From Beaufortia kweichowensis (Eukaryota; Chordata; Actinopteri; Cypriniformes; Gastromyzontidae): a DNA stretch of 64,000 nt. Each line of letters starts with the position of its first letter. The first letter of the stretch is position 1. This document shows positions 25,401 through 37,400 of the stretch, piece after piece. The stretch is from contig CM032816.1 of the NCBI GenBank assembly GCA_019155185.1, positions 4,515,010 to 4,579,009 of the forward strand, read 5' to 3'. Under the pieces are notes generated by a model. It had not been told where the DNA came from. It worked only from the letters and a program-made list of their open reading frames with translations, and did no database searches. The position numbers were made by a program, and so were the translations under genes.

Positions 25401-28400
25401 CCTCGGTTGTTCCATATAATGATGTATTTGATACATGATGGAGATTGGGAGATCAAGGTCAAAGATGCAGACTGTCTTTCTTTTTCTCTCTCTCTCTCGC
25501 TCTCTCAGGGTCTCAGGCTCTCACTCTCTCCAATGGCAGGTGACCTGCTTTTCTGTAAAACTTGGACGTGTATTCTCTCTTGTGGATCAAGGGATTATTT
25601 TGTGTGTGTGTTAGTAGGTTTGTGGGTAGGACACTGACCCAGTACATTTGCATGTAAGGCTGTGGTGCACGTGAACGGCAGTAATTCAGTTTAGTGGTTG
25701 TATAACTTTAGCAGGATTTTACTCATAATAGCATTGCATTTAATTGTAAATGTTTATTAAGGGTACACACTGGATGCATTGCATCTAAATAATTAGCGTG
25801 TTGTATTAAGATGATGTAATGGTTATTGAAGATATTGTTTACACTATGAGTGGTTAAGATTGGGAAAGATGGAGCCATTGGCTCATCCTCTGGATGTGAC
25901 AGCAAATAGGGTTGCCCGTTTTAAAAGGGTACAGAATAAAAACACAATGATCCCTGGAGCACAATATTATTACATTTTTACTCCAGCCAAAAATAAACGT
26001 GCTGAGGCATCGCATTTAAAAATAGTGCTGTCAGAACACGCAGACTCAAACTGATATTGCTAAACTGAAATTTTATGGTGACTGAGCGTGTTTGAAACGG
26101 ATCACTGATGCGTTTAATACTTATCGGTATCGGTTGTATCCGACTGTCCAACATCAGTCAGTTGTTTTGTTTACAGTTAAAGGCGATGAGACGGTTACAG
26201 TTGTTTTATGCATTTTATTTTATGCTGCATGATTCTGCGTCCTTCTGTTTAACATAGTCAAAAACTTTTGTTTCGCTCACTTTCACTTGTTTTTCAAGTG
26301 AAATATGACGTTACACATTAACAAGGTGTAACTTGTGTTCCACCTCTGAATTTCGTAGCATGTGTGTGTACAGCTATAACATCCTCTCCCGCCTGGTGGT
26401 GGGATAAAGAGGTCAAAGGTCAGTTGTGATACCAGGCTTACATTGGCCTTCGTTTCCTGCCGCTTGGTTTAGTATTACTCGCCGTGATGTCACCTGGATG
26501 CCAGCGAGTTGTAAATACTCAACACACACACGGGGATTGTGAGATTACAAGGACACGCCCCATACCTGGCATACCTGATCTCACATACCTGATGACTCTC
26601 TTTTGTTTTCATTTGAGTAAGCTATCAGACTGGTTTCGGGAAAACAAACTGCATGGATGGTAGCGATATAACCAAGGTCAGCTGGTTTCTTTCTAGAATT
26701 ATTAACCCTCCGTGACTGGACAATCTGAAGTGTTTGATTGTAGTGGCTTATTTGTCGTACATTGTTAATTTGTTATTATATTTATTTTATGTTTATAATT
26801 AAGTATTAATTTAGTGGAACCTGTAGAAGTTCTTTGCATTATGGAATCAAGTTGGTGGGTCATCTGAATAATGTCATGATTCTTTATACCAATTTTGATA
26901 GCAATTATTTAAAGTTTTAAATAATGTTTTATTTGAGAAGTTGAATATTAGTAAAAATAGTAACATGTTTATTTGAAGTGATGACCTTTAATTACGTTTC
27001 ATTTAGATAAACGTTGCTTCAAGGTTTTTTCATAATTAAACTATTTACAACAAGGAACAGTCAGTAATAAAATAAATTAAGAACAAAAAAGCTAATTACC
27101 AGGAAGAAATAAAAACAATAAAACAGAGAATCAAATTAAGTAACAGTGCTCCAGATTTCGCAGATATTGGCTGATGTATTCAAGAAAGTATTTAGAAATG
27201 AAAAAGTAAAATGCAAACGTAATTGAATGTGAAAGGAAACGCATTACTAAATTAATGGAATAGACTTCATTGCATCGTTTTATGGTATGAATTTAAAATT
27301 GAGTCCAGTCCACAGAAAGCACACCAAGCTCTTGTTTAGTCTCTGAAAATCTCCGTCACTGCCTTAATACAGATGTGACATGTTTATGCATGCCTGAAGA
27401 GACTGGATATCATTTGACCACTTGAATTTTTGCCTCCGTCAAATTTAGATGCTGCGCCCCGAGACACATGGCTATTAATAAGACGGAGCTACAAGTGCAC
27501 AATCATTCTGCTTCTATAAATGAGGCCATTTCCTTACTCGTTGGGATTCATTAAAATAGCATTTCGCCTGTAAACTGTATAGAAGAGGTTTTGCATGTGA
27601 CATGGTTTTTATTACCGGCTGTTTGCACGAGTTCCCGTCATGTCCCCCCTATCAGTGCCGAGCACAGCATCGGTCAAGTGTCTTTGTTAATCCTCTGAAT
27701 TGATTATGTAAAATGAGAGCACTGATATCCGTATCTCACTAGAGCCAAGTCTACCGCTTTTGTCCACCAGGAGAGAAGCTGCGTGTTTGTTGGCGGTAGT
27801 GTCTTTGTTCGGCACAGCTGTTATCTGGTTGTTTTTGGGGTCTGTGGATGTCCCTGATAACTCCCAGCATGCACTGTGGCGTGAGTGAATACAAGTCTGG
27901 ATTTAAAGTCGTCATTGCTTGTAATAGGTCTCATTGCTGATAGACAAAAGCGTCTGTCGGTCCGAGATCCAGTATGTATTTATACAGTACGTGCCTAGTT
28001 AGTATTTAAGCGCAAGGCAGCTCAATATAAATAAAACGTATAGGAATTCACATATTACTTGTTAAACGAGTCTTTTTTAAAAATTGGCTTGTGATATTGA
28101 ATGTCAATTCTTACGTTCTTTGTATTGTTGAACAGTTTGCGACTATGTCTGTTTGTTGTCACTGGGAGTTAAAGCATGCAATTCCACCAAGAGTCTGATC
28201 TAAAGTTAGCCGTGTCACAGTGGTATGGCAGGATGTGAGTGACCCGTGAAGGCACAAGTGTGACGTTGCCGGTGGTCTGGTCATCATCAGAGATTCCCTG
28301 AATCCTTAAAATAACTGCCTCCAGATAACTTCACCTTCATGAGATCCTTGAGCCTTTGTAAATTAGAAGAAAGTCCTGTATGGTATAAAATACATTCGTA

Positions 28401-31400
28401 CGGTTTAACAGTCATGTTAGATGTCCTTGAGAAACCAAGAATGCTGTAGCAGCAGCAAGTGTTTTTCTTTAATGGTTTGCAATAAATACGTCCCTCCATC
28501 CCACCTTTTCCATTTGTTATTCCCTTTATAGCATTTTGAGAACGTGTTCTGCCTGTTTCTCATGTAAAATGCGGAAATCCACACACGTTTGTAATTTCTC
28601 CATCCCATGTGAATGTCACATGCAGAGGTCATTCGAAGGAAATGAACTACAGCATCCATACTGTCTCCTTGGTCCCGGTGAAACCTGAGCTCTAATCATT
28701 ACCTATGGGCTCTTTATAATACTGTAGAGTCAGCAGCCTTGAACTATTTATAGCTTTTCGATACAGCTTCACTGGTGTCACGTTTTTCCCCCCAAAGAAG
28801 TCCTTCAGAGGTTGCAGATGTCGGTCTTGACCGCAAAAGCTTCTGATAGTAGCTGCTTGAGGACCGGATCATTTTACCCTACAATATTATATTAAACGCA
28901 GCATGCACAATAGTCTTTATTGTCAAAGAGGCTACCTGGACTATCATACAGTGGACAAAACTGGTCTTGGATCAGTGTGCGATTGGCACTCCACAATTGC
29001 TCCATTGCAGTAATTTATAGCAACCAAGTATTCACACTGCAGGCACTTCTGATTTGCAAGTCTGATTTTTAGGACCAACTATCTGCACTGTTATTTAAAA
29101 GCTAAAATCTTCTTTACAGTGTGTTCTGGTATCATTTTTCAGCATGTCTACGTTAGTTGCTATAGTATTGACGTGGGAGCCAGACCGCTGCCAAGTGGCT
29201 TTCAAAACATGATGCACCAAGCAGGCGGTATGAAGATGTTGGTCCTGTGTGTATGTTAATCGGGGTGTCTAGCCGTTGAACTTGTCTGTAAATGAGCCAA
29301 AGGATGATAATCTTTATTTCATGCCGTCATTACCTCACCATATGGTGCTACTGTCGCTATAGTACATCGGATTTCACATCCTACGTGAAAAAATGACACT
29401 TGAAATCTGATGTTATTGATCAGAATAAGATTTGGACACACATCCGCTAGCAAACTCCTTCAGAACATGTTTATGTTTAGTCTACTAGTTAAATGCTGAC
29501 GCAATCTAAACTAGCTGGTTGGGGTTCAAATAGCACTGCTTCAGCAGTATAACCTGTTTGTTCACTTGACCGTTCACCTCTACCAACAAGCTACAGATTG
29601 TATTTAAAAAGCACTAAACGCGTTAAGTGTTAGTGTAGTAAAAGACCTATAATGTCTAGACCAGAGCTGTGGTCAGCAAACTTTATAGAAAAAACTGTGT
29701 CCAACCCGCTCCGAATAGTGTTGAATAAGCAAACGTGTGTGGAATCTGTCACCACTTCAGGCCCGAGCATTCCATTGTGACAGCGTGTCAAAGTAGTAAC
29801 ACATACTTGCAACAACTTTCATTTGTAGGACGCTTGGATCAACACATTGAGTAAATAGAAAGAAGTCATTGTTAAGCCATTGATGTATTTCAAACCTGTG
29901 GAAATGACAGTTGGAATGTATGTGGTGGTGATTTACAGTGATGTGTAAATGAAGTTAAGTCCTGGAATGGCTTAGAAAATGGATCAATGAATCTGGAACA
30001 TGTTTTGACCAATCAAAAAAGATTTTTTTCTAGGAAAATGAATGAAAATGTAATTTTGAGTTTAATATTTTTTCGCACAACATTTCCTTTAATGTAAAAG
30101 TCCCAAAAATCTGCTGCATTTTGTAACTATTAGTATGTAATTTTAATGCTTTGTTTATTTTTAACAAAAAAGTTACGAATTGCATGCAAAATATGGCTAT
30201 TTTTTATTTCTGAATCCAAAGTTCCAAAACAATCCCAGTAAGATCACGTTGTGAATTTAAAGTATTATACCAAGGGTCTTTAACTACTTTACTTTGAGGG
30301 CCAGATTATAAAAGTATAAGTTTGACACGGGCCAAATTTTAACCAAAAGTTTATCATACCCTTTTACCCTTTATTATAACTTTAAACAAACAGTTTAAAC
30401 AGTCTGATTGGCTGAGAATAAACGCTTTTGCCTTCTTAAAGTGGCTTTGCAGTTTAAAATTTTAAGGAAAATGATTGGAGGGCCGCATTTGGCCCGTGGG
30501 GGCCGCCAGTTGACTAGCCCTGTATTATACCAATATTTAATAGCATTTTGGTGTTATGATGTCCTCCAGCATCAGAGTTTACCTGCAGGCATCTCAGCCA
30601 GTCTTGTTTCCCTCCTCGGGTACTGAAAGGGTTAACACCGATACAGCACTTTCTACTGCAGATGGATCTGTGCTCCTACTGAGCTGAGCAGTTCTACAAT
30701 AAAGCACGACTGCAGCTCACCACACACACTTACTCGCTGGCGGAACATTGCCAAGCCACAGGGATTTACTTCAACGCCGTGTTTTTTGTTGATCTCAAAG
30801 AAGATGATTTCAAAGGAGAAGTGCAACTTTACCGGTGTTTCAGGACTGAACCTGGAAGTGGAATACTTTTTACGTGCGTTTGAGATACTTGTCAGCAGAT
30901 GGATGCTTTGGATGCACCTCATCTCCTTGCAAAAGTGATTAACCGGTAACTCTGTGTTCTCTGCCGGTCACCGCTTGATAGGTTTAGACTCTTTCTTTTA
31001 GTTTGTACCCCTCTCTCTCCCTTCCCCCCTCTCTCCGCACTATCTCCTGCCCTCCCCCGCCGTGCGCCGACCGAGTCGGGGATCTCTCCGTGATCAGTGT
31101 GAGGATCGAGCGTCGCCGGCATGTACGCGGGTCTGCCGGACCCTATGTTCGGATCATGCACGGGACTGAAGCGAGTCACAGATATGCCAGTGGTTTGATT
31201 TAGGGAGAAAATGTAAGTACCGTTGCGTTTCCACGCACTTGTTGTAGTTGTTTCGTGCATGTTTAACTTCCTGTGTTATGGAATGCAGATTGCAAAACAT
31301 TTTAGGCCAGTGACATGCTTTTAAATACTTTAATGCAGTGCTGCAACAGTTGCGCAAAATGAACGTTGGATTCGTTTGCAGAAAGTTGCTTTAGGGCTGT

Positions 31401-34400
31401 AAATCTGCAGAGTTGATGACGTCGCTGTGGTGCGTGTGTGGAGGATGTCGCTTCGTTCTCTGGGGACCACCACCCCCCCATGTCTTGCTGTGAGCTTCAC
31501 GTGCGTCTGGATCAGTGCTTTTATTCATCGTCAGCACTTTCAGACGCATCTTTCTCCATTTCTATAGTCATCAGTCATCATCTTTTACGTGGTGCAGTCT
31601 GTTGTCTGATCCAGAGGTGGTGTGTATGTTTTTCCACCCTGTTCTTTTGGCTTTGATTCAGCATACGCAGTGTTCTGTAGGAGCATTTGTTTGTACTGTT
31701 CTGTGTATTCTGCAGCTTGTTGCCCCGTCTGGTTTTGCTTACACCCAGCTGTCAGGTGGTTACCTGGTTGGTTAAGCTTTTGATGTCAACAATGGCCCTG
31801 TTTACTTTCCTAATAATTGTTCATTGACTTTTTATCACTCAATTTATCGAGGTATATTATTTTTTTAAGGGATAGTTCATTTGTATGACTTTTTATGACT
31901 CTGTTGAACACAAATGATATTTGGGTATTAAACAACATTAGCTCGCATTGACTTCCATTGTACGGACACATAACAACAGAGACATTTCTCAAAATATCTT
32001 CTTTTGTTTAAATAAATAAATAAATCATTTTGTTTATAATCCTATACAATGTAGGCTAATAACTTTCTCTACGTCTAATTTTTTTCTGCAGATGAAACGA
32101 GTCAACGTAGGCTAAAATAAAATAATATTCTCCATGGATAAAATCATGTCTTGCCCTAAATTATTTGCAACTTTTTCTTCTTGGCTTTAGTGGTTTTAGT
32201 GGTCTTTAAACACACCTTTTTGTCATGAACACTGCTTTTGGAAAACAAAACAAAATGAAAAAGTAGGTAATTTCTCCAAAACGTGAATAAATGCTTCTCT
32301 TTTTAATTTGGTTACGGTGTGGAACGCAAAGCAGGTACAGCTGCGTTCATTTTTGGCTTAAGCTTCGTATCCTTCGAGGACTGCATGCACACTCGACATA
32401 GTGTGTGTAAAAGATGTCTAATACTAATGATAGTGTAAATACAGTGTTCTTTAGCTTTAGTCCCGTAACAGCACATCAGTGCTACCGTTTTCCCCAAACA
32501 TCATCTTCAGATGTCCGCATCGTGAGACCGCTAGTTCTCCGTGTGTCTGAACCCGATGGCGACAACGGGAGAGCTATTTTTAGCGACTCCCTCTCGCTTG
32601 AGCTGTTTCTCTCTCTCACTTCTGCTCTCGTGTGTGGTAAGAGATAATGTGTTGTATCCAGATTTGCAAAGAACGCCGTATGCCTGTCTCTCAGTTCGCA
32701 CTAGCGTAGTAATGACTGTTAGCAGTTTAACACGTACTATTCGCAATGCCTCATGCATTACAAGGAGACAACTTGGCGTTAGGCAGAGAATCACTCGCAC
32801 AACCGTGTCACATTTTTACTCTTAACGATGCAACTTGCTGTTTTAATGGGATATTTTAGGCCTCAGTAGGGCTGTGCCGATAAACGATATCATATCGAAT
32901 CGCGATGAAATATATGTCGATAACGATGATAAGCTCTAGGCATTTTTACTCGATATGGATTAATATAAGAGCCAATCACAAAGCAGAAATATGCGACAAC
33001 AGCCAATCAGCGTGCAGCTTTTAACGTTCACGTCAAAGAAAAAAGTCAATTTCCCACGGCACTTTGCAAAGCAAACTCGGCACGAGGATGACAAAAATAA
33101 GTGGAAGCAGCGACCAAAGTGAAAGTAACCTCGAGTTATTATCCAAAAATGATGAAATTGTCGACAAAAAACGATGCTTTAAAATGTAATTAATGAACCC
33201 TCAAATTTTTATGGCTTCAGTCATAGTTGGGATACTCTTTTAAAGCTGGCAGCATTAACAGTTTATATATCGAAATATATATCGTTATCGATCAATATGG
33301 GAAAATATGATCGAGTTTACATTTTTGCCATATCGCCCAGCCCTAGGCCTCAGTTTCCAAGTCTCACTATTGGATGGCGAAAAAATGCATGAATTGTTTG
33401 CATGCTACACGAAAGCCGATTATTCTGACTCTTGTCAGTTTGCCATTATGAAAAAGCCCATCGTTACATATGCCATCTGTGCATATTTTTGTTATAATTG
33501 ACTTTTTTCAGCTCTGTCAGAATTTACGGCCCCTTCTACCCCTTGGGTAGGTTCGTGTCAGAATGGTTTGGCCCAGACCTCTCTTTATGCCTGTGTTCAT
33601 CTGTCTGATCCATCTGCGAGTGGGTCCACTGCTGCCCAAACCTTTAGACCTCTGACAGTATACAGCATTGGCGGCCAGTCATGCCAGGAACCTTCCTACA
33701 ATGTGAGGCCCTTTGACCAAAGCGTAGGTGAATGTCCAGCTGATAGTTGCTAAGGCAGTATTTACCATGACGTATGCAAATGAGTGGAAGTACTATATAT
33801 GTTAATAATATATACAGTAGTTTTATACTTAGATTTCACCTTTAAAGTTTGTAGTAATTGCACCAAAGCAGTATCTTAGTAAAGTCCAGAAGATCATAGA
33901 TACTTAAGTTTACACATTTATTTAATAAAAAGTGAAAATCTAGTTTCAATAATAACTATGCTTGGTTGAATATAACCAGTATCTCCATTTCATTGTACGT
34001 TTCTTTTCTCTTTATACGCCTTGAAGTCACTGTAAGAAGACTGATGAAGTTGGTGTGAGACAAACAAGTCAATTAGAAAATGGAAAAGAACCTTTATATT
34101 CTCTTTCTTTCTGTTTCCCTCCATCATTTCTGCTTTCGAAACCAATTAGTGCAACAGCTACAAGTCTTTATAAACATACGAACACAACCTGAAAATGCTT
34201 CCTCATCAGAAAACAGTTTCAGCTACGTTTAGATAAAATGGGAAGCCGTCGCAAGGCAAAGCAATGTCATCATGCATTAGTGATGAAGCATGAGCTTTGT
34301 GTTCATTTTGTGTTTCTTTGATTTCTCTTAGGTAGCTAGTAAACCAAAAAACATAAACGAGAGAAGAAAAGTATGTTTTGTACCTTTGTGTCAATTTTGA

Positions 34401-37400
34401 ACATGTTGTTGTACCACATAATAGACGACTTTAGAGAGCGACGTTCGTGCATTAAGACCAAACTTCAAAAGTACCTGCAAATTAGGATTTAGCGTCAACA
34501 GGAATCGTGTGCCCCCTTTGTTAGCTTTTCGGGTGACCGATGAAAACCTCCCATAAATTCTCGAAACGGTGCCAGGTATCGGTGGCGATCAACCTTAAGA
34601 CGTGCATAAATCCTCCCAGCCCCCTACGGTCTCCGAGGGGGTAACTTTTTCCAGCCTGTTTTCAGGCGTCCGCCGTTTGTTTATTAATATTTAAGCCGCT
34701 TGTTTATTTAATATTTATTTGACATAATTTTTGGGTGAACTATCCCTTTAATGATTTGTAATTCCTGTGTAGTTTCTTTCGTACCCTCTTTACTCAGGAT
34801 TTATCTGGCATCCTGCCCAGCCGACAGCAGGAAATGAGGTAGGGATGAATAAGATTGTGGTTAACAGGACGAATATGTGTGTAAGAGTGAAAGGCATCTA
34901 GGAAAAAACAAATAAACGGTTGATTTAAATCTGTTTTTGCCTTCACCTTTGAGCCTTTAACTTGATAGATTGTCATCTCTCTGTGGGATTCTTGTTTTTT
35001 AGATTTCTGTGATTTAGTCTGTTGTTTTAGACTTGCTCTCTAATGTCCCAAACAACAAATCGGACAAATCTTATGTGCTTGTTCAATAAAAGTAACATTA
35101 GGTAAAAAACACTAGGATTTCGGCCGCATTTTCTTTATATTTTATACATGTGTTTTCTAACATCCAGATATGTAGATCTTACCAGATGCAGATGGAGTGT
35201 CTAATCCACTTTAGACTAATGAAATGAGCTTGTTAGATGCGGACAGAAACCGAAAGCGACCGAGTATAACTGAGTGAGCATGAATTATTATTCTGAAATA
35301 AATCTCTGTGAATGGGAACGCTTGGATCATTTTGGGGGATTAGACTGGATAGTGTTTTTGCTAGTAATCGTTCACACAAATATGAAATTCTTTCATAATT
35401 TACTCACCCTTACATCATTTCCATGTTTGTATGAATTAATTTCTTTAGTTGAACACAATCATTTTATATTAATACATTATTTTGTCCTATGGGGCTCTGA
35501 ATGGAAAAGCTCCAGAAAAGCACATACATTACTAAATCAGTCGATTACATCCCTTTATTGATAAATATATGTCCTTTTTGGAGTGAGGCCATTTTTAACA
35601 TTACAGTATTTTAATATAAAATTATTTGTGTTGATTATTGTGCATAAATGATAACAAACTTTTCATTGTTCTTGTTTCTTATTCACTTTTGACATATAAA
35701 AGAAACTTCCCCATTGATTACAGTTTACTGGTTTACTGCTGATTTTTGTTCGTCTCAACTGATCTATGGGCTTGACCGCATGCATGCTGGACTAGATGTA
35801 GATGACATTAAGGCTGTGATGGATGGTAGTTCAGGTTGATCAATAGGTTGTACTGTCTTAAAGGTGTAAGGTCAGATCTTATTTTCGAAAACTTTCCAGT
35901 TTTTCCATAGACATATTGAACTGGCTGATTGACACCAAGAGCAAAATCTATTATGGATTTTTGCAAAATATTATAGTATATTTAACCTGATAACTGTCAC
36001 TGTTCCACAGGTGGTTATTTCCTTATTCACTTTATCAGTTCATAGTTGAATTCTATGACTCAAGAATAGATATTCATATAATTTTCATAACATAGACATA
36101 AACATAAACAAAAAAAATTTAATTTTAAAAGTTCATGTTAATGTTATTAGTAAAATAACTAAAATTATATATTTTTTGTAATATCTAAAATTGTATATAT
36201 ATTTGTATATATATATTGCATTTTTATGTGTATGGTCAGTATGTGCAATGACAGTTATCAGGTTAATCTGCTATTTCGCTGAGTTTCTAGTATAATTATT
36301 CTAGTTTCAGCTCATGTCTATCAGTCATCAATCAGATGTTTCTCAAGAAGCGTTTACATCCTTAAAGACACGTTATTGCTCTTGAAAACCACTAGAATGA
36401 GAACAGAACAGAACTGAAGAGTCTTGAGACATTTGTAAGAGGTTCAGAAAAACTATTTTTAAGCTTCTCTGACACCTTCTGTGCTTGATGGCATAACTAA
36501 AGTATGATACGCAGCCAGCACAAATGTAGCAGAAGATACCGCTGAGATTCGGCGGAGCTTTAACAAGCTTCTGAAGATGCATGATATGTTAATATCGGCC
36601 GATCGATACGAGCGGCTCCTCATTGCCATGCAGGCCGCAGGTGAAGGGTTGAGCTTGCAGTAATTGTCCCCTTGCTCAGCACATTTCCCACAATGCACTG
36701 CCTCTTTTTTCTCTTCTTTAACTCTCTGCGCCTGTGATCTAGGTTTTCCTTTGGTTCGTACTCCATCCGTCATGTTTCATTACATTGTAATCATTTTCAG
36801 AACGAGCTCGTTTGGTTGACATACTGACGATAGGGGAGGATTTCCGTGAGCGTAATGGATGACAAACACTCCTCATCTCGGAGAGGGAACGTCATCCCAT
36901 CTGCCACACTGTTTAACGTTTCCCAGTGAATAAAAGGCCGCAAAGCGTATTGCTTTGCTCTCTGTAGACGCCGCAAAAAGATAGCAGAGGTCGGGCTAAT
37001 GAGTCCCTGCGAAAGACTTCATTTGGTCCGATTAGCCAGCGAGCTGAACCAAAACTGCTTGATCTTCAGAATTCACTGCCTTTATAAATTGTAGTTGAGA
37101 TTAAAGGGATCAGAGCGCAGTCGAGTTACGACATTTCCTAGCCTTGGCAAGAGAGCGATAACCATAACTCTGGCTGTCAGACCTATAGCGCATTTAACTA
37201 GCCGTGTGCTAACAAGATGTAGTGTGCACTTTAAGACAGGCCTGGTGTTAAGGGAGCTGTGGAGTGAGGCGGATGAGGCTTTATGAGTTATCATCTGCGA
37301 GGTCAAAGACACAAGACGGACCGGCTGAGACTTGATCTTTAAACCCGTGAAGGTATGACACGGGGTCTCATTCATCTTTCCTCTTTCGCTGTGAGGTCAT

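Noticed and set aside
30919..31260. 113-codon - strand frame over the CpG-rich island.
   Set aside because: It follows from C/T-rich composition; the donor on + argues for a + strand first exon instead.
33510..33753. Exon-like stretch after a ttttttcag acceptor in intron 1.
   Set aside because: No family similarity, no fitting donor phase, and not needed to join exons 1 and 2.
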